Origin: Hymenobacter terrestris | GTDB lineage: Bacteria; Bacteroidota; Bacteroidia; Cytophagales; Hymenobacteraceae | Direction of reading: 5' to 3' | DNA: 64,000 nt | Assembly: GCF_013377905.1 (NCBI RefSeq) | Contig: NZ_JABKAV010000001.1 | Span: 62,001-126,000 of the forward strand | The notes under the pieces: generated by a model | Seen by the model: only the letters and a program-made list of their open reading frames with translations | Database searches by the model: none | Told to the model about the DNA's origin: nothing | Made by a program: the position numbers and the translations under genes | Part shown: one piece after another, positions 26,024 to 34,845 of the stretch | How the letters are laid out: each line of letters begins with the position of its first letter | How positions within the stretch are numbered: the stretch's first letter is position 1

Positions 26024-26839
26024 ATGAACATACTTCGCATAATCGAGCAACTGTCGGAAGTAGACGCCGACGTACTGGGCCGCTTCGACTCCCGTCGGGC
26101 AGTATTCAAAAGCCTTGGCAATACCGCCAAAATGGGCGCCTTGGCCGCCGCCCCAGTTTTCGTATCCTCGCTGTTTTCGAAGGCCTATGGCCAGACGACG
26201 ACTCCCAGTGTTGTTGAAGTCCTCAACTACGCGTTGACCCTGGAGTTGCTGGAAGAAGACTTCTATAAGAAAATGACTGCCGCCGGCAGAGTACCCGCTG
26301 GTGCCGCCGCCGGAGCCATTGCTACTATCCTGAAGCACGAAACTGCTCACGTTAAGCTGCTGTCTGACACCATCAGAGCGCTGAACGGCACGCCCGTGAC
26401 GAACGTAAAGTTCAAGACTTCGGCTTTCCCAGCCGACTATCCTACTCAGTTGGTAGTAGCCCAGGCATTGGAAGACACCGGTGTACGGGCCTACAAAGGC
26501 CAGGCTGGTAACTTGCTAGGCAAAATGGCCGGTACGACCAGTCTGCTTCAGGTTGCCCTCCAGATTCACTCGGTAGAAGCTCGTCACGCAGCTCACATCC
26601 GTGGCATGCGCATGCAGCCAGCCTGGATTCCAGCCTCTGACTCTAACCTGCCTGCTCCGCTGGGTCCGGTATACACCGGTGCTATCCGCGAGGATAACGT
26701 TATCCAATCGAACGTTAACATCACCAGCCAGCTCGGCACGCCTTACTCGGCTAATGATGCGGCGGCTTCGTTTGACGAAATCCTGACCATGGCCGAAGTG
26801 CTCGACGCTTCGCGCGCTGGTGGTTTGGTACAAGGATAA
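26024..26839 (+). CDS. Ferritin-like protein B1 (complete metal site)
   Basis: 271 residues. It starts MNILRIIEQLSEVDADVLGR, then FDSRRAVFKSLGNTAKMGAL followed by a hydrophobic stretch ending KAYGQ, which looks like a Tat-type signal set back from the N-terminus. The ferritin-like domain keeps all ligands: Glu in LTLELLEEDFY, ExxH in KHETAHVKLL, Glu in ALEDTGVRAY, ExxH in SVEARHAAHI. The C-terminal about 80 residues are a family-specific extension. It is probably the exported partner of A1, from the same mRNA. A terminator follows at 26865-26906. Confidence 0.87.
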   Translation: MNILRIIEQLSEVDADVLGRFDSRRAVFKSLGNTAKMGALAAAPVFVSSLFSKAYGQTTTPSVVEVLNYALTLELLEEDFYKKMTAAGRVPAGAAAGAIATILKHETAHVKLLSDTIRALNGTPVTNVKFKTSAFPADYPTQLVVAQALEDTGVRAYKGQAGNLLGKMAGTTSLLQVALQIHSVEARHAAHIRGMRMQPAWIPASDSNLPAPLGPVYTGAIREDNVIQSNVNITSQLGTPYSANDAAASFDEILTMAEVLDASRAGGLVQG

Positions 26840-26864
26840 GCTGCTACAGCTTTTTTGCTTTCCC

Positions 26865-26906
26865 AATGAAAACAGGCTGTTCCGTAAGGAGCAGCCTGTT
26901 TTCATT
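26865..26906 (+). terminator. Terminator after the first ferritin-like pair
   Basis: A 19-base stem (26865-26883 against 26888-26906, one mismatch) with loop GTAA, ending in TTTT. Confidence 0.8.
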
Positions 26907-27131
26907 TGACAGGACGCCCGCATGGCGTGACATCTGTGCCAGAGCAAGAGGCTGGACAGGCTAAACGGCGCGGTGCGGGTGCCAGATGCGCTGCCCGGTG
27001 CGCTGGCCTGGCAACCTTCTGGTCGGTATCGGTATCGTGGCGGTAGAGCATCCGGGTTCAATGAAGTACCTTTACCTTCCGGGACTTGGCAACCTGCGTT
27101 GGGTTGTTACTTGTCGGATTTATTTTCGCGT

Positions 27132-27860
27132 ATGGCTGATTTGGCAGACACTTCTTTTTCGGGCCGGGCCCTGCGCCGGCGCACTTTTTTACGGGTAGCC
27201 AGTGCTACGGCTGCTTCCTCGGCGCTGGTACTGGCCGGCTGTGGCAACGACGACGACGACCCGACGCCGGTGCCCAATGGCAGTACCGGCACACTGGTCC
27301 TTGCGGGCAACGATACGGGCATCCTCAACCTGACCTATCTACTGGCTCAGATACAGGCGTCGCTCTACCAAAAAGTGGTTACAACGCCCCCGGCCGATTT
27401 TACGGCCGCCGACACGGCCGCTTTTGTGGATATGCGCGACCACGAGGTTATTTACCGCGAGTTTTACAAGTCGGTGCTCGGTACGTCAGCCTACGATAAT
27501 GGCCTGACGACGGCGCTGGAGTTTAACTTCACGACCTATACCCTCACCACGCGCAAAGGCGCGTATGAGGCGGCCCGCACCCTCGAAGACCTTGCGGTGG
27601 GTGCGTACAACGGCTTGGGCCGGCGGCTGGCCAACAGCAGTTACCTACGTCTGCTGCTTAAAATCACTTCCGTGAAGGCCCGTCATGCAGCCTTCGTGCG
27701 CGACCAGGCCGAGCCCAACTCCTTCGCCGGGCCCGATGTAATATCGTCTACCGGCAACCAAGCCGGGCTCGACACCATAAAAACGCCCGTCGAAGTAGCC
27801 AAGTTGCTCGCCCCACTGGTACCCGTGGTACTGGTGGCCGACAACCTGATGACGCTTTAA
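27132..27860 (+). CDS. Ferritin-like lipoprotein A2 with degenerate metal site
   Basis: 243 residues from ATG 27132; the frame opens earlier (26973) but the signal sequence ALRRRTFLRVASATAASSAL then LVLAGC (lipobox) begins just after this Met. Co-linear with A1 over the whole length, including the NDDDDP linker. Ligand positions differ: the helix A Glu residues become Ala and Gln (LLAQIQASLY), the helix B ExxH becomes HEVIYREFY (His to Tyr), helix C Glu is kept (TLEDLAVGAY), and helix D ExxH becomes SVKARHAAF (Glu to Lys). A normal di-iron centre seems impossible, yet the frame is intact. It forms an operon with the next gene (19-base gap). Confidence 0.85.
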   Translation: MADLADTSFSGRALRRRTFLRVASATAASSALVLAGCGNDDDDPTPVPNGSTGTLVLAGNDTGILNLTYLLAQIQASLYQKVVTTPPADFTAADTAAFVDMRDHEVIYREFYKSVLGTSAYDNGLTTALEFNFTTYTLTTRKGAYEAARTLEDLAVGAYNGLGRRLANSSYLRLLLKITSVKARHAAFVRDQAEPNSFAGPDVISSTGNQAGLDTIKTPVEVAKLLAPLVPVVLVADNLMTL

Positions 27861-27879
27861 GCTTCGCTTTTTCTTTCTC

Positions 27880-28809
27880 ATGGATTTTCTGAACCTGCTG
27901 GCCCGGTTGGCCGACCTCGATTCGACTACTGCCGCCCCCCAACTGGCGGCCCCGCGCCGCGCCGCCCTGGGCCGGCTGGGCCAGGCCGGTACGGCCCTGC
28001 TGCCGGGCTTACTCCTAAGCGCCCTCAGCCAGCCGGCCACTGCCGGCACCCTCGACACCCGTACCCGCCTCGATGTGCTGGTGCTGGTTCGCCAGCTGGC
28101 GGCCCTGGGCAACGAGCTGCACTCGCGCGCCCTGGGCCTGGTAGCCGGTTACCCGGCGCTGCCCCTTACGGCCACCGAAAAAGCCGGTATTCAGGTTATT
28201 CAGCAGCAGGAGGCGCAGCGCGTTACCCTTTTCTCGCAGCTGATTACCGACGGTGGTGCCACGCTACCGACCACGCCGCGCTACGATTTTACGGGCAGCA
28301 AGAACAGCGCCCAGACCGCCCTCTACCCCGACATCCAGACCAACCCCGCTACCTACTTGCTGGTGGCGCAGGTGGTGAAAGACGTAGCCGTGCGTGTTTA
28401 TAAGAGCCAGGTTGATTTTGTGCGCGCTGATGCTTACCTCACCGAAACGCTGCTCCGCAGCCACTCGGCCGAAGCCCGCCATGCCTCGCACCTGCGCACT
28501 TTGCGCCGACAGCGCGGGGTTGCGGTAAAAAGCTGGGTAAGCCCCGACGACGCTCCGGTACCCGCCACCAGCCCGGCCATTGCCAAGGTGTACGAAGGCG
28601 AATCGGGTTTCATCCAGACCTACAACGCCAGCGACGCCAGTGGCCAGGGGGGCGCACTGGTTTCGGTGCCTTTCGATTCGACGCTGCCCATTAACGTGGC
28701 AACGCCACCGCTAAGCGCAGAAGCCATCCTGCGCAAGGTGGCCGAGGCCTTCGACGAACCCGCCGACGCTATTGTCGCGACCAATGTAGCAGCCCTGTTT
28801 ACGTACTAA
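27880..28809 (+). CDS. Ferritin-like protein B2 with degenerate metal site
   Basis: 309 residues. Co-linear with B1: a short N-terminal part (MDFLNLLARLADLDSTTAAP), an Arg-containing hydrophobic stretch (RRAALGRLGQAGTALLPGLL), then the four-helix domain. Substitutions: helix A Glu lost (RQLAALGNELH), helix B ExxH becomes QEAQRVTLF (His to Arg), helix C Glu to Lys (VVKDVAVRVY); helix D SAEARHASHL is intact. It therefore lacks a full di-metal site, like its operon partner A2. The C-terminal extension (about 215-309) is longer than in B1. A terminator follows at 28849-28888. Confidence 0.83.
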   Translation: MDFLNLLARLADLDSTTAAPQLAAPRRAALGRLGQAGTALLPGLLLSALSQPATAGTLDTRTRLDVLVLVRQLAALGNELHSRALGLVAGYPALPLTATEKAGIQVIQQQEAQRVTLFSQLITDGGATLPTTPRYDFTGSKNSAQTALYPDIQTNPATYLLVAQVVKDVAVRVYKSQVDFVRADAYLTETLLRSHSAEARHASHLRTLRRQRGVAVKSWVSPDDAPVPATSPAIAKVYEGESGFIQTYNASDASGQGGALVSVPFDSTLPINVATPPLSAEAILRKVAEAFDEPADAIVATNVAALFTY

Positions 28810-28848
28810 ATACGGGCCTGAGAGCCGATCAGCAATATTCGTTTTTTA

Positions 28849-28888
28849 CAGGCGGAACGTGGTAAACCACGTTCCGCCTGCTTTTTTT
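28849..28888 (+). terminator. Terminator after the second ferritin-like pair
   Basis: Perfect 14-base stem CAGGCGGAACGTGG (28849-28862) against 28867-28880, loop TAAA, followed by T7. Confidence 0.9.
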
Positions 28889-29108
28889 AGCCCTGTTTGC
28901 CACAATAGGCACCTGTCCGGTAGTTGCATCTGTCCGGCAAAATTTTGTATCTTTCAAGAAAGGAGCTACCCGGTTACGGATGTCGCACGGCCTTTCTCTG
29001 TGGCAGCCGTACAAGGGGCAGTTTCCCCACTAAAAATCATTCTTCCACCTTTTAATTCTTCGTTCTTACCCACACTCCCACCTTTCCCACCCCAAATTAT
29101 TCAACGCC

Positions 29109-29303
29109 ATGTTGGAGTATGCCAAAACTATTTTGCTGAAAGTGAGCTTTGACAAAATTTTGTTTGAGAAGGAGTTACGCAAGGCCCTGCGAAATCTGGT
29201 ACCCGCCGATTTGCAGGAACTCAAAGCCTGGTGTTACCAGCAATTCTCCAGAATTTATCATCGCCTCCTGAACCGGGTTTTCGGTCAGCCTGCTTTGGGC
29301 TAA
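29109..29303 (+). CDS. Small basic helical protein, 64 residues
   Basis: MLEYAKTILLKVSFDKILFE then KELRKALRNLVPADLQELKA, then WCYQQFSRIYHRLLNRVFG. It is basic and amphipathic-helical, with a conserved-looking FEKELRKAL.NL.P..L.ELK.WCY pattern of a kind I associate with small Bacteroidota proteins of unknown function. It is flanked by its own upstream space (near-consensus TATCTTTC at about 28949) and a strong terminator at 29341-29393, which argue for a real gene. The function is unknown. Confidence 0.6.
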   Translation: MLEYAKTILLKVSFDKILFEKELRKALRNLVPADLQELKAWCYQQFSRIYHRLLNRVFGQPALG

Positions 29304-29340
29304 GCCCTACCTCTCCTGTTGCATCCCACGCAGCCGGCAC

Positions 29341-29393
29341 CGCAAGGGCCGGGCACCGCACCTACTGGTAGCGCTGCCCGGCCCTTGCGTTTT
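29341..29393. terminator. Terminator between the 64-residue gene and queG
   Basis: CGCAAGGGCCGGGCA (29341-29355) pairs perfectly with 29375-29389 and is followed by TTTT. It serves the plus-strand gene and may also serve queG, which converges on it. Confidence 0.85.
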
Positions 29394-29402
29394 GGCACCC
29401 AA

Positions 29403-30365
29403 TTAGTCGGCAGCAGTGTCGGCGGCTTCGGGCGCATCGTCGGTTACGAAGCGGATGTTGCGCAGCAGGCCCGCGTAGCCGGTGCGTTTTACGGCCGATT
29501 GCCGGAATAGCTCCGAGAAAAGTTCGTGGGTGATTTCCTGCCAGTCGCTGCGGGTCAGGTCTTTTAGGGCCGGGTGGGGGTTGAACTGTGGCTCGTGGTG
29601 GGGTTTGGCGAACCGGTTCCAGGGGCACACGTCCTGGCAGATGTCGCAGCCGAATACCCAGTTGCCGAACTTGCCTTCCACCTCCCGCGGAATCTGGTCT
29701 TTGAGCTCGATGGTGAAGTAGCTGATGCATTTGCTGCCGTCCACCACGTAGGGTTCGGTAATGGCCTGGGTGGGGCAGGCATCTACGCATTTGGTGCAGG
29801 TGCCGCAGTAGTCCTTGATGGGGCCGTCGTAGTCGAGTTTTACGTCCACAATCAGCTCGGCAATGAAGTAGAACGAGCCCACGCCGGGCGTAATCAGGTT
29901 GGAGTTTTTGCCCACCCAGCCCAGGCCGCTCTTTTTAGCCCAGGCCTTGTCCATCACCGGGGCCGAATCGACGAAGCAGCGGCCCCCCACCTCCCCTATT
30001 TCCTGCTGCATATCGTGGAGCAACTCTTTCAGCTTGTCTTTGATGACGAAGTGATAGTCGCGGCCATAGGCGTACTTGCTGACTTTGAGGGTATCGTCGG
30101 GCTGCTGGGTTTCCTCGGGCGGATAGTAGTTGAGCAGGAGCGAAATAACCGATTTAGCGCCCTCCACCAGCAGGCGCGGGTCGAGGCGCTTATCGAAGTG
30201 GTTGGCCATGTAGGCCATCTGGCCGTGCATGTTCTGGTTCAGCCAGTTTTCGAGGCGCGGGGCTTCATCCTCCAGAAATCCGGCCTCCGAAATACCGCAG
30301 TACATGAAGCCCAGCTCCGCCGCCCGGCGTTTGATGAAAGCAGTATAGTGGGCCGTTGGCAGCAT
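29403..30365 (-). CDS. queG: Epoxyqueuosine reductase
   Basis: 320 residues. It performs the last step of queuosine synthesis, reducing epoxyqueuosine in tRNA, using cobalamin and two 4Fe-4S clusters. Seen: the cobalamin-domain start with [20 protein letters not shown], catalytic Asp133 in [13 protein letters not shown], the first cluster Cys at 187, 190, 193 and 247 region, and the second at 197, 213, 240, 243 (motifs [12 protein letters not shown] and [12 protein letters not shown]; exact pairing follows the family). It is monocistronic with its -7 box TATTTTTG at 30388-30395. No other queuosine gene is nearby. Confidence 0.95.
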   Translation of the reverse strand: MLPTAHYTAFIKRRAAELGFMYCGISEAGFLEDEAPRLENWLNQNMHGQMAYMANHFDKRLDPRLLVEGAKSVISLLLNYYPPEETQQPDDTLKVSKYAYGRDYHFVIKDKLKELLHDMQQEIGEVGGRCFVDSAPVMDKAWAKKSGLGWVGKNSNLITPGVGSFYFIAELIVDVKLDYDGPIKDYCGTCTKCVDACPTQAITEPYVVDGSKCISYFTIELKDQIPREVEGKFGNWVFGCDICQDVCPWNRFAKPHHEPQFNPHPALKDLTRSDWQEITHELFSELFRQSAVKRTGYAGLLRNIRFVTDDAPEAADTAAD

Positions 30366-30387
30366 AGAATCAGGCAGAAAGGAAGTA

Positions 30388-30395
30388 CAAAAATA
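30388..30395 (-). promoter_or_regulatory. -7 promoter box TATTTTTG of queG
   Basis: Exact TAnnTTTG on the minus strand, 22 bases before the queG ATG. Confidence 0.6.
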
Positions 30396-30514
30396 CGTTA
30401 TGCCGAAACGGGAGGCCCGCCAGCGGTGCGTAGTGCCGGGGCCCGCAATGCTGCGCCGCTTCCATACCCCGGAATTTGCCCCGACCTTTGGGGTTCAATT
30501 TTCAGGAGTCGGCC

Positions 30515-32560
30515 GTGATAAACGTAACCCAGCAGGAGGAGAAAGAATACCTGGAGCAGATAAAGGAGCAACTGACGCTGGCCATCCGGCGGGTAGACGG
30601 CTCGGTAAAGCAGTTTTCAGAGGAGCTGCGGGAGAAAAAAGAGTACATCCACGAGCACCAGTCGGGCATGGATGAGGCCGATATGGTGGCGGCCGGCCAG
30701 TCCATCAACCGCATGGCGTTTACGGGCGAAGCTGCCGTGAGCCGCAAGCGTAAGCTGCTTAAGCTGGGCCAGTCGCCCTACTTCGGCCGGCTCGATTTTG
30801 CCGCTACCGGCCGCGAAGCCGCGCCGGTGTACATCGGCATCTACTCCTTCTTCGACGAGCTGCAGCGCGCCAACCTGATTTACGACTGGCGGGCCCCTAT
30901 TTCGTCGATGTTCTACGATTTCGAGTCGGGCCCGGCCTCCTACACCACGCCGGCCGGTTCGGTGCGCGGCACCATTGGGCTCAAGCGTCAGTACCGCATC
31001 CGCGACGGCCGCCTGGAATTTCTGCTCGACAGCGACGTGAACATTCAGGACGACGTGCTGCAGCGCGAGCTGGCCAAGTCGTCGGACGACAAGCTCAAGA
31101 ACATTGTTGCTACTATCCAGCGCGACCAGAACGCAGTTATCCGCAACGAGGAGGCGTCGGTGATGGTGATTCAGGGCGTGGCCGGCTCGGGCAAAACTTC
31201 TATTGCCCTGCACCGCATTGCCTTTCTGCTTTACCGCTACCGCGAAACCATTTCCGCCGGCGACATTCTTATCATCTCGCCCAACAAGGTATTTGCCGAC
31301 TACATTTCCAACGTGCTGCCCGAGCTGGGCGAAGAGCACATTCCGGAGATGGTGATGGAGGAGCTGGCGGCCGACCTGCTCGAAAACCGGCAGCCGTTCC
31401 AGACCTTCTTTGAGCAGGTATCGGCGCTGTTAGAGCACCACGACGCGGCGTTTATTGAGCGCATCCGGTTTAAGTCCTCGTTCGATTTTCTGAGTCAACT
31501 CAACCAGTACCTACTGCACATCGAAAACAGCTACCTCACGTTTCAGGACTTGCGGGTGGGCAGCACGCTGGTTCCGAAGGCCGTTATCGAGCAGAAGTTC
31601 CGGGGCTACCACCGCGTGCCGCTGCTGAAGCGCTTTGCCCTAGTGGCCCAGGATGTGCGCGATTACGTGCGCCACGCTGCCGGCCGCAAGCTCAGCGGGC
31701 GCGAAAAGGGCACGATTGGCGAGGCTCTGAACCGCATGTTCCGGTTTCAGAATGTGCTCGACATCTACCGCGACTTTTACCGCTGGTCCGGCCAGCCCAC
31801 GCTGCTTAAGCTCGGGCAGAACCTGAAGCTGGAGTACGCCGACGTGTTTGCCCTGATCTATCTGCGCATTCGGTTGGAGGGTGTTAGCACATACGCCCAC
31901 GTAAAGCACCTGCTGATAGACGAAATGCAGGACTATACGCCCGTGCAGTACGCTGTGCTGTCGCGCCTGTTTACCTGCCGCAAAACCATTCTGGGCGATG
32001 TAAGCCAGACCGTGAACCCGTACAGCGCCTCTTCGGCCGAAACGATTGAGCGGGTGTTCCCGCAGGCCGATGTGGTCCGGCTCTACCGGAGCTACCGCTC
32101 GACGATGGAAATTACGGCCTTCGCGCAGCGCATCACGCCCAACCCCCACATCATTCCGCTGGAAAGGCACGGGCCGGCCCCGGCCGTGGTGTGCTGCGGC
32201 AGCCCCGCCGATGAGCTAAACACGCTTAAGCAGCTGCTGGCAGCCTTCCGCAAGTCCGGCAATCAGTCGCTGGGCATCATCTGCAAAACCCAGCACCAGG
32301 CCGAGCAGGTGCATGAGGCGCTGCCGGCCCCGGACGTTTACCTGCTCACCGACGAGTCCTCGTCTTTCAAAGAGGGCGTCATCATCACCACGGCTCACCT
32401 GGCCAAAGGGCTGGAATTTGATGAGGTTGTTGTGCCCTTTGCATCGGCCCGCACCTACCAAACGGAAGTCGACCGGAGCATGCTGTACGTGGCCTGCACC
32501 CGCGCCATGCACCAGCTTACGCTAACGCACACGGGCCAGCCAACCGGGTTTCTGGCCTGA
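30515..32560 (+). CDS. HelD-like superfamily 1 motor ATPase
   Basis: 681 residues from GTG 30515, preceded by CAGGAG; the frame is open from a TTG at 30476. The N-terminal coiled coil (EEKEYLEQIKEQL and on to about 75) leads into the HelD signature IYSFFDELQRANLIYDWRAP. Walker A is GVAGSGKTS (Lys227), Walker B is LLIDEMQDYTP (Asp469-Glu470), and the C-terminal SF1 motifs are LYRSYRSTMEI, HLAKGLEFDEVVVP and LYVACTRAMHQL. In Bacillus and mycobacteria HelD enters the RNA polymerase channels and frees stalled enzyme. Whether this Bacteroidota member binds RNA polymerase is inference; a DNA helicase IV-like role is the alternative. It is divergent from queG. Confidence 0.85.
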   Translation: MINVTQQEEKEYLEQIKEQLTLAIRRVDGSVKQFSEELREKKEYIHEHQSGMDEADMVAAGQSINRMAFTGEAAVSRKRKLLKLGQSPYFGRLDFAATGREAAPVYIGIYSFFDELQRANLIYDWRAPISSMFYDFESGPASYTTPAGSVRGTIGLKRQYRIRDGRLEFLLDSDVNIQDDVLQRELAKSSDDKLKNIVATIQRDQNAVIRNEEASVMVIQGVAGSGKTSIALHRIAFLLYRYRETISAGDILIISPNKVFADYISNVLPELGEEHIPEMVMEELAADLLENRQPFQTFFEQVSALLEHHDAAFIERIRFKSSFDFLSQLNQYLLHIENSYLTFQDLRVGSTLVPKAVIEQKFRGYHRVPLLKRFALVAQDVRDYVRHAAGRKLSGREKGTIGEALNRMFRFQNVLDIYRDFYRWSGQPTLLKLGQNLKLEYADVFALIYLRIRLEGVSTYAHVKHLLIDEMQDYTPVQYAVLSRLFTCRKTILGDVSQTVNPYSASSAETIERVFPQADVVRLYRSYRSTMEITAFAQRITPNPHIIPLERHGPAPAVVCCGSPADELNTLKQLLAAFRKSGNQSLGIICKTQHQAEQVHEALPAPDVYLLTDESSSFKEGVIITTAHLAKGLEFDEVVVPFASARTYQTEVDRSMLYVACTRAMHQLTLTHTGQPTGFLA

Positions 32561-32625
32561 TTGGGCGAAGGCAGGCGCAAAGTCATCAAGCTGCTGAACG
32601 CATAGTAACCTTACCACCACTGCCC

Positions 32626-32681
32626 ACCCAAAACGGGCCCGCCCCTGGTTGTAGCAACCAGGTAGCGGGCCCGTTTTGGGT
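32626..32681. terminator. Bidirectional hairpin between convergent genes
   Basis: ACCCAAAACGGGCCCGC (32626-32642) pairs with 32665-32681; an inner stem CCTGGTT/AACCAGG extends it. It lies between the HelD-like gene and the MBL-fold gene, which converge. Confidence 0.85.
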
Positions 32682-32699
32682 AGCAGATAGCAGGCAGGC

Positions 32700-33488
32700 C
32701 TACTTGGCCGCTGGGTACCAGTTGCGCAGCCGCACGTCGATTTTCTTGTTGGCGGTGTTCACGGTTTTCTTGAAGCCGTCTACGTCGCTCAGGCCATCCT
32801 GGCCCCGGTAGTGGTAGGGGTACACGATGCCCGGCTTGAAGGCCAGCACGCCCTGGGCGGCCTGATTCACGTCCATGGTGTAGGGCAGGTTCATGCACAC
32901 GAAAGCCACATCTATTTTCTTGAGGGCGCGCATTTCGGCAACATCCTCGGTGTCACCCGACAGGTACACGTTCTTGCCGCCCAGGTTCAGCACGTAGCCA
33001 TTGCCCCGGCCCTTGGTATGCCGCGAATCGGCGGCTTCGGGCAGGTTGTACATGGCCACGGCCGAAACCGACATGCCCAGCGTATCGAGGCGCTGGCCGT
33101 TGTTGAGGATACGCACCTGCGCCTGATACTCGGCGGGCAGCTTTTCGGCTACCGCTTTGGGCACCACCATCAGGGCTTTACCTACCGAAAGGCCCGCCAG
33201 CGTTTTGGGGTCGAGGTGGTCGCCGTGAATGTCGGTAATCAGGATAACATCGGGGGCGGCCAAGCCGGCATAGGCTTCGGCTCCGCCGTAGGGGTCCACG
33301 TAAATGGTTTTACCGTTCCAGGTAAATACCACGCTGCCGTGCGTGATAGGCTGCACCGTAAGCGGGCCTTTTTTGGTGGCAATCTGGTCGGCAGCCGCCA
33401 GGGGCGCGGCGGCGGGGGCAGCCATCTGGGCCTGCGCCTGAACCGCAAAAACAGCCAGCGCGGCCGTGAGCAGGAAGGTAGATTTCAT
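32700..33488 (-). CDS. Exported metallo-beta-lactamase-fold hydrolase (UlaG-like)
   Basis: 262 residues from ATG 33488; the frame is open to 33641 but the signal peptide MKSTFLLTAALAVFAVQAQA starts here. The MBL fold shows HGSVVFTWNGKTIYVDPYGG, the metal motif ITDIHGDHLDPKTL (Asp-x-His-x-Asp-His, the UlaG/YycJ-like variation of HxHxDH), LSGDTEDVAEM and a late His in YPYHYRGQD. It is likely a periplasmic Zn/Mn hydrolase of unknown substrate. It is convergent with the HelD-like gene. Confidence 0.87.
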   Translation of the reverse strand: MKSTFLLTAALAVFAVQAQAQMAAPAAAPLAAADQIATKKGPLTVQPITHGSVVFTWNGKTIYVDPYGGAEAYAGLAAPDVILITDIHGDHLDPKTLAGLSVGKALMVVPKAVAEKLPAEYQAQVRILNNGQRLDTLGMSVSAVAMYNLPEAADSRHTKGRGNGYVLNLGGKNVYLSGDTEDVAEMRALKKIDVAFVCMNLPYTMDVNQAAQGVLAFKPGIVYPYHYRGQDGLSDVDGFKKTVNTANKKIDVRLRNWYPAAK

Positions 33489-33652
33489 CGGGTTTTCTTG
33501 TTTAATGCGAATGACTGAGAAGGGTGGCGTTCGGTTGCAGCGCCTTGTTGCAGCCGCTACCCCCGAAAACCGTGCCCTATAACTCTGTTGCCCCGCACAA
33601 GTTTTGGTGGGCTGGCAATTCGGCTTGCCCTGCCCGGCCACCCCGCGGCCAA

Positions 33653-33969
33653 CTACACGGTGCCCGTCCAGTAGGCCTTGGATTTTTCGAAAGCGTTGGT
33701 GTCCACATTTTTGCTCAGCTCCAACCCCGACACGTTGCCCTCGTAGAAGTGGATACCGCCGTAGATGCGGGATTCGCCGGCATCGAGCGCCGCGTCGCGG
33801 AACGTGTTCCAGCTCAACAGAACGCCCAGCACTTGCTCGTGCGGGTCGGCGGCCAGCGGTTTGCGCTGCATATAGAAGTAGCCGAACTCGTCGCTGCCAG
33901 TGTAGGCTTTTAGCACAGTAGCGGCGGCCATGCTAAACGTGCTGTGCCCCGTTTCTCGCGTAGCAGATT
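33653..33969 (-). pseudogene. Fragment of a vanadium haloperoxidase / PAP2-type phosphatase gene
   Basis: Reading the minus strand from 33969, the frame gives ESATRETGHSTFSMAAATVL and ends with AGESRIYGGIHFYEGNVSGL and AYWTGTV before a stop at 33653. GHSTFS and SRIYGGIHF are the active-site motifs of the C-terminal half of vanadium-dependent haloperoxidase / PAP2 phosphatases, and the expected 300-plus residues before them are missing. Just upstream (to about 34060) the same strand has a stop in this frame and a broken neighbouring frame. I read this as a decayed gene whose C-terminal third is still open. The only ATG (33931) would make a 92-residue protein, unlikely to work alone. Confidence 0.6.
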
Positions 33970-34161
33970 CTCCAGAAGGTCAGGCGGGCCGTTGCTGCCG
34001 CTAATGTGACCGGGCTACCAGCCCAGCCAGCCCATCAGCTCGCTGTGGCCGGCCGGAGTTGGAGCAGCTGCGTAAACGGCAGAAGCTTACCCCCCGCGTA
34101 GTTTTATCCTCCCTTGCCCTGGTAGCTGCTGCCGCGGCCCTACCCTTTTCCGCTGTCCGCC

Positions 34162-34845
34162 ATGTCTGCCGATTCCAACCGTCCCAAACTGCTGATTTTC
34201 GACGTCAATGAAACCCTGCTCGACCTGGGCAAGCTGCAGCAGGCGGTTAACCAAGAGTTCAAGTCTGAAACCGCCTTTAAACAGTGGTTTTCGCTGCTGC
34301 TGCAGTATTCATTGGTGGACACCGTAACCGGCAACTACCACAACTTCGGGCAGATTGGCGACGCGGCCCTCGATATGCTGGCGCAGGCGCTGGGCCAACC
34401 GGCCCGCCCGGCCAGCCGCAAAAAGGAGCTGCTTGCCCTCATTGCCGAGCTGCCTCCGCACCCCGACGTAATTCCCGGCCTCACGGCGCTACAGCAGGCG
34501 GGCTTTCGCATGGTCACGCTCACCAACTCGCCCGACGCCACCATGCGCAAGCAGCTGGCCTACGCCGGCCTGACTGGCTTTTTCGAGCAACTGATCAGCA
34601 TCGATTCGCTTAAGTGCTACAAACCCCACCCCACCACCTATCTCAGCACCTGCCAGCAGCTGCAAGCGGCCCCGGCCGAAACCATGCTGGTGGCGGCCCA
34701 CGGCTGGGATACGGCCGGAGCGCAGCTGGCTGGCTTACAGGCCGCTTTCATTACCCGTCCGGGCCAGCAAACCTACCCGCTGGCCCCCACGCCTACTCTT
34801 ACCGGCTCCACCCTGCCTGCCATTGCCCGGCAGCTTATCGGCTAG
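34162..34845 (+). CDS. Haloacid dehalogenase type II-like HAD hydrolase
   Basis: 227 residues. The nucleophile is Asp14 in LLIFDVNETLLDL (2-haloacid dehalogenases have FDVYGTL here). Motif II is VTLTNSP, the motif III Lys lies in DSLKCYKPHPTTYLSTCQQL, and motif IV is LVAAHGWDTAGAQLAG. The closest group is 2-haloacid dehalogenase-like hydrolases, but true dehalogenation is not assured; phosphatase activity on small metabolites is common. No operon partner: 300 bases of empty DNA follow. Confidence 0.85.
   Translation: MSADSNRPKLLIFDVNETLLDLGKLQQAVNQEFKSETAFKQWFSLLLQYSLVDTVTGNYHNFGQIGDAALDMLAQALGQPARPASRKKELLALIAELPPHPDVIPGLTALQQAGFRMVTLTNSPDATMRKQLAYAGLTGFFEQLISIDSLKCYKPHPTTYLSTCQQLQAAPAETMLVAAHGWDTAGAQLAGLQAAFITRPGQQTYPLAPTPTLTGSTLPAIARQLIG

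Noticed and set aside
28859..29152. 97-codon plus-strand frame before the 64-residue gene
   Set aside because: It starts inside the terminator hairpin at 28849-28888 and has no protein-like pattern.
29574..30518. 314-codon open frame antisense to queG
   Set aside because: queG has all catalytic motifs on the other strand; this frame is a shadow.
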